A stretch of DNA of 64,000 nucleotides, from NCBI GenBank assembly GCA_013298125.1, contig JAAFJP010000010.1:62001-126000 (forward strand), in the 5' to 3' direction. Below are positions 15,907 through 24,217 of the stretch, in pieces. A program made the translations under genes and the position numbers. The stretch is from Cytophagales bacterium (GTDB lineage Bacteria; Bacteroidota; Bacteroidia; Cytophagales; Spirosomataceae). The notes under the pieces were generated by a model, which had not been told where the DNA came from, did no database searches, and worked only from the letters and a program-made list of their open reading frames with translations. The first letter of the stretch is position 1. The number at the start of each line of letters is the position of its first letter.

Positions 15907-17022
15907 CTACCCTCCGATTTTATATTTTTTACCAACCAAAGACCTTATATGTCCCTGAAATTCAAGGTTTAAGAGCAATGAAGATAATTTTGCTACATGA
16001 ATCTGTGACTGCCAAGCCATTTCATCAATGTGCATTTCTTGATTCTTGTGGAGCAATGCTAACACCGTACTTTCCTCTTCTGTAAAATTTGAAAAATTTA
16101 TTTGTGCAGTTCGATTTTGGTTTTTCTCATGCCCTTCCATATCCCAATTCAAGGCTTCAACTACATCTTTGATACTTGTGAAAATCTGAGCTTTATTCTC
16201 TTTTATAATTTTATTACAGCCCTCCGAAAAGGACTTTCCTATTTGCCCAGGTACAGCAAAAACGTCTCTGTGGTAGTTATTGGCGTATTCTGCGGTGATT
16301 AATGCTCCACCTTTCACGGCTGCCTCTACTACAATCGTCACGTCCGACATCCCCGCAATAATTCTATTTCGTTGTGGAAAAAAACGTGGGTCTGGTTCAG
16401 TTCCAAAAGTTTGTTCGGTCAAAATTCCCCCAATCTCTTGCATTTGAATTGAGGTATTTTTGTGTTGATATGGATAAATTAAGTCGATACCACTCGCCAT
16501 AACACCGATGGTTGGGACGTTATTTTTCAGGCAAGCCTTATGAGCAACTATATCGATTCCATAAGCTAAACCACTAACAATCAGAGGATTAAAAGTCGAT
16601 AATTCAGCGATAATTTGTTCGGTTACATTTTTTCCATATTCAGTAGATTGACGTGTGCCTACGATGGCTACCGTTTTTTGAACATTCAAGTCTGCCTTAC
16701 CTTTGTAGTACATCAAAACAGGTGAATCATACAATTGCTTCATTCTATTCGGATAATTTTTATCCATATAAAACAATAATTCAACGCCTTGTTTGTCAGC
16801 CTCTTGAATAATTTTCCAAGCACTTTCAAGCACAGATTTATCCTGTAAATTTTGGGCAATAGTTTTACCAATATTTGGAATTTTGAGAAGTTTTGGAATG
16901 GGAGTATTGAAAGCCTCTTCTGCCGAACCACAATAGCTAATCAATTGACGAACAAGTACATCGCCGATTTTTGGAATTAAAGTTAGAGCAATTTGATAGA
17001 GTTTATCTTGGGTATTGGGCAT
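15907..17022 (-). CDS. dprA: DNA-processing protein DprA
   Basis: DprA loads RecA on incoming single-stranded DNA during transformation. The product of about 371 residues has an N-terminal HhH-like region (LIPKIGDVLVRQLI, PNIGKTIAQNL), a Rossmann-fold core with AIVGTRQSTEYGK, VSGLAYGIDIVAH, PTIGVMASGID and FPQRNRIIAGMSD, and a C-terminal winged-helix (about 310-371). The frame's first ATG (17046) lies within a predicted -7 element, so I start at MPNTQDKLYQ. The presence of dprA fits natural competence or general recombination but does not prove it. Confidence 0.93.
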   Translation of the reverse strand: MPNTQDKLYQIALTLIPKIGDVLVRQLISYCGSAEEAFNTPIPKLLKIPNIGKTIAQNLQDKSVLESAWKIIQEADKQGVELLFYMDKNYPNRMKQLYDSPVLMYYKGKADLNVQKTVAIVGTRQSTEYGKNVTEQIIAELSTFNPLIVSGLAYGIDIVAHKACLKNNVPTIGVMASGIDLIYPYQHKNTSIQMQEIGGILTEQTFGTEPDPRFFPQRNRIIAGMSDVTIVVEAAVKGGALITAEYANNYHRDVFAVPGQIGKSFSEGCNKIIKENKAQIFTSIKDVVEALNWDMEGHEKNQNRTAQINFSNFTEEESTVLALLHKNQEMHIDEMAWQSQIHVAKLSSLLLNLEFQGHIRSLVGKKYKIGG

Positions 17023-17043
17023 TGATTTGTGGTTATTTTTTGC

Positions 17044-17051
17044 CAAAAATA
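17044..17051 (-). promoter_or_regulatory. Predicted -7 element TATTTTTG of dprA
   Basis: The minus-strand TATTTTTG matches TAnnTTTG and lies 21 bp before the chosen ATG. A divergent -7 element lies 38 bp away on the other strand. Confidence 0.45.
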
Positions 17052-17089
17052 AGACTTCAAATCAAACAATCAAAATCCCCCAAAATCAT

Positions 17090-17097
17090 TATCTTTG
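17090..17097 (+). promoter_or_regulatory. Predicted -7 element TATCTTTG before a 40-residue ORF
   Basis: An exact TAnnTTTG match, 20 bp before the ATG at 17118. No clear TTG at -33. Confidence 0.45.
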
Positions 17098-17117
17098 TTT
17101 TTTGATTAAATTACAGA

Positions 17118-17240
17118 ATGATACATCTATATCCACTTGTCACACATAGTTTTGAAGAATTAATATGTATTGGGATTGGCGTTAATTTCTCCGAGAAAGA
17201 GAAAAAGGTTAAAGAGTTTTTGAAAGAAGAGCTTTTATGA
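17118..17240 (+). CDS. Possible 40-residue protein
   Basis: A short frame (MIHLYPLVTHSFEELICIGI and onward) follows a good -7 element and ends LKEELL. The C-terminal half (NFSEKEKKVKEFLKEELL) is a charged amphipathic helix. It lies between divergent dprA and a convergent gene, and 67 bp after it there is no clear terminator. No family was recognised. The promoter, not the coding pattern, is the main support. Confidence 0.4.
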   Translation: MIHLYPLVTHSFEELICIGIGVNFSEKEKKVKEFLKEELL

Positions 17241-17312
17241 TTAATTCACTAAGAACCTATCATTCAAAATACTTTTAAACTTACGAAGGATCGCAATAAT
17301 TTGTAGTAATTC

Positions 17313-17900
17313 TTATCGATTTGTACAGACATAAATACTTGAAATACAGTACTGTTTACGCTCCATTGTCACAAAACACCATTGCTTTCCGATTATCTCA
17401 CAACCGTATAGAGGTATCTCAATTCCACTCTGACTATTTTGTTCCTGAGCAATCAAAAAAGCCTCAATTAATTGAGCCATTGGTTCGCCAGAGGGATTGA
17501 TTTGAGGTTTGTATTCTTGAAAATGAAAATAAGGAGTTTGATAAATATTCATAAAACCCTTAGCTAACATAAAATCAGATTTCACAGAAAGGGAAATGCC
17601 TTCAACGACTCCTTTTAATTGTTTGTCGAAAAAGGTAACAATATTTTTATCATCCGTCAAATCACCTAATTCCAAAACAAAGGAAATAAACTTCATTTTA
17701 AGGTCTTCTTCACTCCAACCTCCAATTTTATCAACCGCTTTTTGGTATATTTTTTCAAAAATCTCAGATTCCGAATTAGTAAACTTTGGGTGTTCAACCA
17801 TGAGCCATTCTGTCATCAAAGGCGTTTGATGCGTAGCAATTCTCTCTAAATGAAATGTTTGGATTAATTCAGCTTCTTTCCAATCTTTTTTCTTTGCCAT
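17313..17900 (-). CDS. Conserved-looking hypothetical protein, 195 residues
   Basis: The protein starts MAKKKDWKEAELIQTFHLER and contains TPLMTEWLMVEHPKF, ISFVLELGDLTDDKN and a C-terminal part AQLIEAFLIAQEQN ... IGKQWCFVTMERKQYCIS. The last region, with alternating hydrophobic strands after a helix, recalls small proteins of cyanobacteria and Bacteroidota with a nuclease-like fold, but I cannot place catalytic residues. It has no signal peptide. It is 9 bp downstream of the MerR-type regulator gene and probably cotranscribed. Confidence 0.7.
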   Translation of the reverse strand: MAKKKDWKEAELIQTFHLERIATHQTPLMTEWLMVEHPKFTNSESEIFEKIYQKAVDKIGGWSEEDLKMKFISFVLELGDLTDDKNIVTFFDKQLKGVVEGISLSVKSDFMLAKGFMNIYQTPYFHFQEYKPQINPSGEPMAQLIEAFLIAQEQNSQSGIEIPLYGCEIIGKQWCFVTMERKQYCISSIYVCTNR

Positions 17901-17909
17901 GGTTTTTGT

Positions 17910-18272
17910 TTATTCTTCATCAATATTTTCTTCCTCTTCCTCATCACTTCTTTCCAAAGAATCACGCAAATATACCATAAAACTCTTCACCTCCACTAAT
18001 TTATCAATCACCGATTGATTGACGTTTTTTTTCTTTTTCTTAGATTCTAACGCCTTCTTAGCCCCATCAATCGTATAGCCTTGATTATCAACTAATTCTA
18101 CAATTTCTTTGAGATGATTGATGTCGTCGGGAGTATATTTTCGGTCACCAGAGCGGTCACGTTTGGGCGTGAGAGTTGGGAATTGTTCTTCCCAAAAACG
18201 GAGTTTGGAAATGTTCATTTCAAACATTCCTGCAACTTCTGAAATTGAATAATAGCGTTTGGTAAGTTCCAT
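17910..18272 (-). CDS. MerR-family transcriptional regulator
   Basis: The 120-residue protein begins with a MerR-type winged helix: RYYSISEVAGMFEMNISKLR (helix-turn-helix) then FWEEQFPTLTPKRDRSGDRKYTPDD. A lysine-rich stretch (ESKKKKKN) and an acidic tail (SDEEEEENIDEE) follow. It is shorter than classic MerR and lacks metal-binding cysteines, so its effector is unknown. Similar small MerR proteins are common in Bacteroidota. Confidence 0.85.
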   Translation of the reverse strand: MELTKRYYSISEVAGMFEMNISKLRFWEEQFPTLTPKRDRSGDRKYTPDDINHLKEIVELVDNQGYTIDGAKKALESKKKKKNVNQSVIDKLVEVKSFMVYLRDSLERSDEEEEENIDEE

Positions 18273-18277
18273 TAGGG

Positions 18278-18467
18278 TAATTTGAAAATTGGTTAATTTG
18301 AAAATTTGAAAATGGTTTACTCCACCAATTTATGTAAATTTGCAAATTGAAAAATGAATAGCGGTGTATTATGTCATTTAATTTGAAAATGATATTGTAA
18401 TCAAATTTAAGAAATTACCTGCAAAACTAACATTTTCAAATCTTCAAATTCAATAATTTTCAAATTA
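18278..18467. repeat. Inverted repeat of TTTGAAAAT units flanking the alaS leader
   Basis: Arms 18278-18314 and 18431-18467 pair at about 33 of 37 positions, 116 bp apart. The right arm ends just before the alaS start. The spacer holds a TAAATTTG (18335-18342) that fits the -7 consensus. Confidence 0.8.
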
Positions 18468-18472
18468 GTAAT

Positions 18473-21139
18473 ATGACTTCCAGACAAATACGTCAGCAAT
18501 TTTTAGATTTTTTCGCTTCAAAAGGACACCTGATTGTACCTTCTGCACCTCTTGTCGCAAAAAACGACCCAACTTTGATGTTCAACAATTCGGGGATGGC
18601 ACAGTTCAAAGATTTTTTCTTGGGTAACGGTACGCCTCCTTCAAAACGAATTACTGATACGCAAAAATGTTTAAGAGTTTCTGGAAAACATAACGACCTG
18701 GAAGACGTAGGATTTGATACCTACCACCACACCATGTTCGAGATGTTGGGCAACTGGTCATTTGGCGATTATTTTAAAAAAGAGGCTCTGGCGTGGTCGT
18801 GGGAGCTTTTGACGGAAGTTTATAAGTTACCGAAGGATAGAATCTATGTCTCTGTTTTTGAAGGAGACGAAAAAGACGGCGTGCCTTTCGACCAAGAAGC
18901 GTGGGATATTTGGAAGGAAATGGTTGGTGAAGACCGTATCATTCTCGGAAATAAAAAAGATAATTTCTGGGAAATGGGTGATACTGGACCGTGCGGACCA
19001 TGTTCAGAAATTCATATAGATCTAAGAAATGCAGATGAAGTGGCAAAGACTTCTGGAAAGGAATTAGTCAATGCTGACCATCCGCAAGTGGTTGAAATTT
19101 GGAATAATGTTTTTATGCAATTTGAGCGTATGGCAGACGGTTCGCTTGTGCCTTTGCCCTCAAAACACGTAGATACGGGTATGGGTTTTGAGCGACTGTG
19201 TATGGCGATTCAAGGTAAACAGTCTAATTATGATACCGATGTTTTCTCAAATACTATCAAATTTATTGGTGATAAAGCGGGTAAAGTTTATGGGCAGGAA
19301 AAATGGGCTGACATTGCCCTCAGAGTAATTTCTGACCATATTCGTGCGATTGCTTTTGCCATTGCCGATGGACAATTACCGTCAAATAACAAAGCTGGTT
19401 ACGTAATTAGACGGATTCTTCGCCGTGCGGTTCGTTATGGTTATACATACTTGGGCTTCCGTGAACCGTTTATGAATACGATTATTCCGATGTTGGCTGA
19501 CCAATTTGATGGTGTTTTTCCAGAATTAAAAGTACAACAAGATTTTGTTCAAAAGGTGATTTTGGAAGAAGAAAATTCGTTTTTGAGAACTTTGGAAACG
19601 GGTCTGAAACGTTTGGATGATATTATTAAACAGACAGCTAAAAACGGAGTAATAAACGGAGAAGTTGTTTTTGAATTATCAGATACATTCGGGTTTCCAT
19701 CAGATTTAACGGCTTTAATTGCTCGTGAAAATGGATTGTCGATTGATGAAGAAGGTTTCAAAAAGGCTCTACAAGCTCAAAAAGATCGTTCTCGTAAGGA
19801 TTCAGCCAAAGAAGCTACTGACTGGGTAATTGTGTCGGATGAAGATTTTGATTTTGAATTTGTGGGTTATGACGAAACCGAAACACAATCGAAAATTATT
19901 AAATATCGTAAAGTAAAAACTAAAACGGGAGAAGAATATCACATCGTTTTAGACAAAACGCCTTTCTATGCAGAGATGGGTGGACAAGTAGGAGACAGTG
20001 GGCAGTTGGCAGTCGGCAGTCAGCAATCGGCTTTGACGATAGCAATTTCTGATACCAAAAAAGAAAATGATTTGTTTATCCATATTTCATCAGATAAAAG
20101 TTTTGGTAAATTTATTGAGGAGTATCAAAAGCCGACAGCCGATAGCCGACAGCTAACCGCCAAAATTGATACAGAAAGAAGACAAAGAATCACTCAAAAT
20201 CATACCGCAACGCACTTGATGTTGTCGGCGATGCGTCAGGTTTTGGGTTCTCATATTTCTCAGAAAGGTTCTTATCAAAATGAGGAAGTTACTCGTTTTG
20301 ACTTTGCTCATTTCTCGAAAGTTACGGATGAAGAATTGGCACAAATTGAAACGATTGTCAATCAGAAAATTCGTGAGAATATTAAATTAGACGAAAAACG
20401 AAATGTGCCTATTCAAGAGGCAGTAGCATCAGGAGCAACGGCAACTTTTGGAGAAAAATATGGGGATTTTGTGAGAGTAATTACTTTCGACCCAACGTTT
20501 TCAGTAGAGCTTTGTGGTGGTACACACGTACCCGCAACGGGCGAAATCGGAATGTTTAAATTTGTGGCTGAAAGTTCAGTTTCTGCGGGTGTACGTCGTG
20601 TAGAGGCATATACGGGCGAGAAAGCAATGTCAGAAATCAATAAACAATTAGCGATTATTGAGGAATTAAAAGAGCTTTTCAAAGGACAATCAGACATCGT
20701 AAAAGCCGTGAAAGCCTTGCAAGAAGAGCGTAATGCTTTATCGAAAAAGATTGAAGTTTTAGAAAACGAAAAACTCCAAGAAGTCAAAGAAAGATTGTAC
20801 GCCAAAATCATTTCAGTTGGAGACATCAACATGATTGCGGAGGTCGTAGAAGTACCTTCAGCCGATGCTTTGAAGCAATTAGCATACGAATTAAAAGCCA
20901 AAATTGGCGATTTATATTGCGTTTTGGGTGCAGAAGTAAACGGCAAGCCACAATTAGCCGTAATGATTGCCGAGAATTTAATTGCCTCAAAAAACCTGAA
21001 TGCAGGGCAAATCATCAAAGAAATTGCCAAAGAAATCAAAGGCGGTGGAGGCGGTCAGCCATTCTTTGCAACGGCAGGTGGAAATGACATTTCTGGATTG
21101 AAAAATGCCGTTGAGAAGGGGAAAAGTTTTGTTTCGTAA
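18473..21139 (+). CDS. alaS: Alanyl-tRNA synthetase
   Basis: The 888-residue enzyme charges tRNA-Ala. The class II catalytic domain opens with FFASKGHLIVPSAPLV, and the TYHHTMFEMLGNWSFGDYF region is conserved. The editing domain has the zinc motif His577-x3-His581 (NHTATHLM) and the later CGGTH. The C-Ala domain holds the GGGGGQP stretch. Between AEMGGQVGDSG and the editing HxxxH, two extra segments (about residues 510-521 and 552-563) are encoded by the arms of an inverted repeat. They flank native sequence containing ISDTKKENDLFIHIS and do not hit a catalytic residue. Confidence 0.96.
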   Translation: MTSRQIRQQFLDFFASKGHLIVPSAPLVAKNDPTLMFNNSGMAQFKDFFLGNGTPPSKRITDTQKCLRVSGKHNDLEDVGFDTYHHTMFEMLGNWSFGDYFKKEALAWSWELLTEVYKLPKDRIYVSVFEGDEKDGVPFDQEAWDIWKEMVGEDRIILGNKKDNFWEMGDTGPCGPCSEIHIDLRNADEVAKTSGKELVNADHPQVVEIWNNVFMQFERMADGSLVPLPSKHVDTGMGFERLCMAIQGKQSNYDTDVFSNTIKFIGDKAGKVYGQEKWADIALRVISDHIRAIAFAIADGQLPSNNKAGYVIRRILRRAVRYGYTYLGFREPFMNTIIPMLADQFDGVFPELKVQQDFVQKVILEEENSFLRTLETGLKRLDDIIKQTAKNGVINGEVVFELSDTFGFPSDLTALIARENGLSIDEEGFKKALQAQKDRSRKDSAKEATDWVIVSDEDFDFEFVGYDETETQSKIIKYRKVKTKTGEEYHIVLDKTPFYAEMGGQVGDSGQLAVGSQQSALTIAISDTKKENDLFIHISSDKSFGKFIEEYQKPTADSRQLTAKIDTERRQRITQNHTATHLMLSAMRQVLGSHISQKGSYQNEEVTRFDFAHFSKVTDEELAQIETIVNQKIRENIKLDEKRNVPIQEAVASGATATFGEKYGDFVRVITFDPTFSVELCGGTHVPATGEIGMFKFVAESSVSAGVRRVEAYTGEKAMSEINKQLAIIEELKELFKGQSDIVKAVKALQEERNALSKKIEVLENEKLQEVKERLYAKIISVGDINMIAEVVEVPSADALKQLAYELKAKIGDLYCVLGAEVNGKPQLAVMIAENLIASKNLNAGQIIKEIAKEIKGGGGGQPFFATAGGNDISGLKNAVEKGKSFVS
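20000..20161. repeat. Inverted repeat arms inside alaS
   Basis: GGCAGTTGGCAGTCGGCAGT-type units at 20000-20034 and their imperfect reverse complement at 20127-20161 match at 26 of 35 positions. The units are 7 bp, as in the subtilase element. Both arms are in frame. Confidence 0.75.
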
Positions 21140-21196
21140 ATTTGTTATTGCGAAGAAAAAATATACAGAATCATAAACTTTATGTCGCAAAGTCCA

Positions 21197-21317
21197 CACA
21201 ACCTCACCCGAAGCGTCGGTCGCCCCGACCCCTCTCCGAAAGAGAGGGGAGTATTCACCCCCGACCCCTCTCTTTCGGAGAGGGGTCGGGGCGACCGACG
21301 CTTCGGGTGAGGTTGTG
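21197..21317. repeat. 121-bp palindrome with perfect 53-bp arms
   Basis: The arms 21197-21249 and 21265-21317 pair at all 53 positions around a 15-base loop. Each arm contains its own small hairpin (CCCCTCTC/GAGAGGGG). GTCGC and GCGAC continue the symmetry just outside. A half copy lies in the methyltransferase gene at 36125-36177. Confidence 0.97.
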
Positions 21318-21356
21318 CGACTTAATCTTTATAATTCCGAAAATATATAAATGTAT

Positions 21357-21455
21357 GTCATTGCGAACGCAGTGAGGCAATCTGTTGGATTGATGGAGGG
21401 GTATTAAAACTTCATTTCTCGTTCTGAGAGATTGCTTCACTTCGTTCGCAATGAC
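21357..21455. repeat. Inverted repeat of the GTCATTGCGAAC type
   Basis: Arms 21357-21383 and 21429-21455 pair at 25 of 27 positions. GTCATTGCGAnCGnAGnGAnGCAATCT repeats are widespread in many bacterial genomes. The 397-bp gap between alaS and the cytochrome gene holds only this element, the larger palindrome and a terminator. Confidence 0.85.
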
Positions 21456-21473
21456 AGAACTCATAATTTTCTT

Positions 21474-21510
21474 AAAAAGCCCTAAAAAACGAAACTTTTT
21501 AGGGCTTTTT
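21474..21510. terminator. Strong intrinsic terminator, A/T flanks on both sides
   Basis: AAAAAGCCCTAAAAA (21474-21488) pairs with TTTTTAGGGCTTTTT (21496-21510). It ends 26 bp before the cytochrome gene, so it isolates that gene from alaS. Confidence 0.85.
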
Positions 21511-21536
21511 ACTTGTTGAAAAAGTAAACTGTTCTT

Positions 21537-21995
21537 ATGAATCCTCAATTTATCTCCCGCATTGTTTCGGCAATTCAATTGTCAATTATTCTTCTGATTT
21601 TGTGTATGGGTACGATGGTGTACGTTTATGCCAATCAAAATTTTGGAAATTCCAACGCCAATCAAACGAATGTCAATCTTGCTAATTCAGTAGCCCCTGC
21701 GGTAGCTTTGACTGATGAACAAAAGCATGGACAAGAGCTTTTTAACAATAATTGTGCTTCGTGCCATGCAGTTACTGATGAGGCTGTTGTTGGTCCAGGA
21801 TTGAAAGGCGTAACAAATCGCCGTCCTATTGATTGGATTTTGACTTGGGTAAAAAATCCTCAGAAAGTCATTGCGGGTGGCGATAAATATGCCGTAGATT
21901 TGTACAATAAATACAACAAAGCCCAAATGACTGCATTTCCAAATTTTAAGGAAGAGGATATAAAGTCAATTTTGGCTTACATTGATGCAAAATAA
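21537..21995 (+). CDS. Membrane-anchored monohaem cytochrome c
   Basis: The 152-residue protein has one N-terminal hydrophobic segment (about 13-33), a linker rich in Asn, and a class I cytochrome c domain. Haem is attached at CASCH (73-77). The likely axial Met is Met131 in KAQMTAFPNF. The anchor lacks a clear cleavage site, so it is probably tethered to the periplasmic face of the inner membrane. It would pass electrons to a terminal oxidase. No oxidase genes are nearby. It is followed directly by pabB. Confidence 0.9.
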   Translation: MNPQFISRIVSAIQLSIILLILCMGTMVYVYANQNFGNSNANQTNVNLANSVAPAVALTDEQKHGQELFNNNCASCHAVTDEAVVGPGLKGVTNRRPIDWILTWVKNPQKVIAGGDKYAVDLYNKYNKAQMTAFPNFKEEDIKSILAYIDAK

Positions 21996-22049
21996 TTGAC
22001 AAAAACCTCCCAAATACTTCCAGAATCCACTCAGCAAGCTATCCAAAAA

Positions 22050-22997
22050 ATGAACGATTTGGGTAGTCGGGGCAAGCCATTTCTTTTCGTGATTGATTAT
22101 GAAATGAAACAGCCTGTTGTCTTGACTTTGGAGGAGGTTGAGCAGGAAACTATATTTTATAAAATTAACGATAAAACGAATTTCTCTTTTGGTAAATCAC
22201 CTTTTGAAAAAACGCTTTATTTAGAAAAATATCCTATCAGTTTTCTGGAATACAAACTATCTTTTGATATTGTAAAACAGGCAATGTTACGAGGAGACAG
22301 CTTTTTGACGAATCTGACAAAGCCAACGCCCATCAAAGTTAATTTGTCTTTGCAAGAGATTTTCCAGAGAAGTCGGGCGAAATATCAATTGTATTTTAAG
22401 GATAAATTTGTGCTTTTTTCACCCGAAATATTTGTCAAAATTCAAGACGGAATTATCTCTTCCCATCCCATGAAAGGCACTATCTCGGCAGATATACCTG
22501 ATGCTGAATCGGTGATTTTAAACGATAAAAAAGAGTTTGCTGAACATACTACCATCGTTGATTTAATCCGTAATGATATTAGTATGATTTCAGAAAAAGT
22601 TTGGGTTGAAAAATTTAGGTATATCAGTAGGATTCATACCCACGAAGGAGATTTATTACAGGTAAGTTCTGAAATTTGTGGTAAATTGCCAGCGGATTAT
22701 CAAGCTCAAATCGGAACACTTCTATTTAAATTGTTACCCGCAGGTTCAATCTGTGGAGCCCCTAAGCCACAAACTTTATCAATCATCAAAGAGGCTGAAA
22801 ACTATGACAGAGGCTATTATACGGGTGTTTTTGGAATTTTTGACGGAAAAAACTTAGACAGTTCCGTAATGATTCGTTTCATCGAAAAACAAGAAGATGG
22901 AAGCCTGATTTTCAAAAGTGGCGGAGGGATAACTGTTTTTTCAGATGCTCAATCAGAATATCAAGAAATGATTGATAAAGTATATTTACCGATTTAA
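22050..22997 (+). CDS. pabB: Aminodeoxychorismate synthase component I
   Basis: This chorismate-binding enzyme of about 315 residues starts p-aminobenzoate synthesis for folate. Conserved parts are VDLIRNDISMI, HTHEGDLLQVSSEI, the GSICGAPKPQTLSIIKEAE loop, YDRGYYTGVFG and SGGGITVFSDAQSEYQEM. The short length, without the N-terminal domain of long PabB/TrpE, is usual in Bacteroidota. The frame runs up to the cytochrome stop with a TTG at 21996, but the usual family start aligns with MNDLGSRGKPFLF at 22050. The amidotransferase and lyase partners are not in this window. Confidence 0.85.
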   Translation: MNDLGSRGKPFLFVIDYEMKQPVVLTLEEVEQETIFYKINDKTNFSFGKSPFEKTLYLEKYPISFLEYKLSFDIVKQAMLRGDSFLTNLTKPTPIKVNLSLQEIFQRSRAKYQLYFKDKFVLFSPEIFVKIQDGIISSHPMKGTISADIPDAESVILNDKKEFAEHTTIVDLIRNDISMISEKVWVEKFRYISRIHTHEGDLLQVSSEICGKLPADYQAQIGTLLFKLLPAGSICGAPKPQTLSIIKEAENYDRGYYTGVFGIFDGKNLDSSVMIRFIEKQEDGSLIFKSGGGITVFSDAQSEYQEMIDKVYLPI

Positions 22998-23001
22998 CTT
23001 C

Positions 23002-23051
23002 GTATCACAGGTTTTAACCTGTATTTAGTAACAGGTTAAAGCCTGTGGTAC
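23002..23051. repeat. Palindromic element GTACCACAG family, copy 1
   Basis: Arms 23002-23022 and 23031-23051 pair at 19 of 21 positions around an 8-base loop. It lies between the pabB stop and the next start, and resembles the element at 37819-37880. Confidence 0.88.
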
Positions 23052-23056
23052 TCAAA

Positions 23057-23911
23057 ATGTGGAAAAAAGAAATACATAAGTTCTTAGAAAACAATCAATT
23101 AGCTTTTGAAACTATCCAGAATCAATCAGTCTTTGAATTGATTTTTATTCCAGAACATCAACTTTATTTACATCTTATTGACATACACATTTTTCAAGAG
23201 TATTCTCTTCCAAATACTTATTTCCAAATACTTTCAGATTCGTATAATGCTCAAAATCAAAGAATTATTCATCTTTGGGAAGATGTCTATATTTTGAAAA
23301 AAGACCTTGTTCATGCCCGTATATTAACCATGATAGGTACATTTACACGCTTACACGCAAGACATTGTATCATCAAGAGAATTGACAAGCCAACCGCAGA
23401 TAATTTCTTAGAAATTAATCATTTACAAGGAACAGTGAATGCAAAATTGAGGTATGGATTGTTTTTAAAACCGCAGTATGTTGAAAGGTTTATGGGAGTA
23501 GTTGGTCAACTTCAACCTTTATTAATTGCTGTTGCAACATTTAGCGGAGGTAGAATGATGAAAGAAGGCGAACGGGCAGGTACTCGCTCGTATGAGCTAA
23601 TCAGATTTGCGTCTCTGAAAGGTCATGTTGTTGTGGGAGGAATGGATAAATTATTGAAAAAATTTACAGAAGAACACCCTGTAAATGATGTAATGTCATA
23701 CGCTGACCGTGATTGGTCGGATGGAAGAAGTTATGATAAATTAGGTTTTACGAAAATAGAGACCTCAGAACCACAGATTTTTTATATCAATCTTAAAACC
23801 TTGGAACGCTTATCATTGAATTGGCTAACGGATGACGAACACCTTGAAATCTACAATGCAGGAAGTATCAAATACATCAAGTTCTTAGAAAACAAAAAAG
23901 CTCTCAACTGA
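23057..23911 (+). CDS. Protein with Hef-like/GNAT-like C-terminal domain
   Basis: The product of 284 residues has an N-terminal half without a recognised domain (MWKKEIHKFLENNQLAFETI onward). Its second half shows the pattern seen in phage Hef-like proteins: FLEINHLQGTVNAKLRYGLF, ATFSGGR, SYELIRFASLKGHVVVGGMD and SYADRDWSDGRSYDKLGF. The last part looks like a GNAT-type fold. No GIY-YIG or HNH nuclease motif is present, so nuclease activity should not be assumed. The frame's first four codons come from the palindrome, so I start at 23057. Function unknown. Confidence 0.75.
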   Translation: MWKKEIHKFLENNQLAFETIQNQSVFELIFIPEHQLYLHLIDIHIFQEYSLPNTYFQILSDSYNAQNQRIIHLWEDVYILKKDLVHARILTMIGTFTRLHARHCIIKRIDKPTADNFLEINHLQGTVNAKLRYGLFLKPQYVERFMGVVGQLQPLLIAVATFSGGRMMKEGERAGTRSYELIRFASLKGHVVVGGMDKLLKKFTEEHPVNDVMSYADRDWSDGRSYDKLGFTKIETSEPQIFYINLKTLERLSLNWLTDDEHLEIYNAGSIKYIKFLENKKALN

Positions 23912-23930
23912 ACCAGTAGAGAACTTTTGT
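23896..23930 (+). terminator. Probable terminator after the Hef-like gene
   Basis: AAAAG.TCTC and GAGA.CTTTT pair around the stop codon region and a T-rich run follows. The stem is short. Confidence 0.5.
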
Positions 23931-24055
23931 TTTGCCATTTTAAAAAAATGGTTAGACCATTAATTTGCATTTGGGGTGGGGCGTAATTCTTAAAGTTTAA
24001 ATGTAAGACGAAAAATTATGATTTTGTAGAGGTTTTCAGATAAGTATAGAACTTT

Positions 24056-24099
24056 AAAATTAATCAGCCTATGACCAAACCACGAAGCTGATTAATTTT
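24056..24099. repeat. Inverted repeat AAAATTAATCAGC / GCTGATTAATTTT
   Basis: Perfect 13-bp arms around an 18-base loop in the 306-bp gap between two convergent genes. The rest of this gap shows only the two terminators. Confidence 0.7.
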
Positions 24100-24151
24100 G
24101 GTAGATGTAGATTAATTACTTGTTTCAAAATTAGTTTTTTCAAATCATAAT

Positions 24152-24187
24152 AAAAAAAAGAAACCTGTATGTGGTAGCATACAGGTT
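24152..24187 (-). terminator. Intrinsic terminator of the LytTR regulator gene
   Basis: AACCTGTATG (24162-24171) pairs with CATACAGGTT (24178-24187). On the minus strand a run of eight T residues follows (24152-24159). Confidence 0.85.
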
Positions 24188-24217
24188 GTATATGGTAATT
24201 CTAAATCCGTATTTGGT

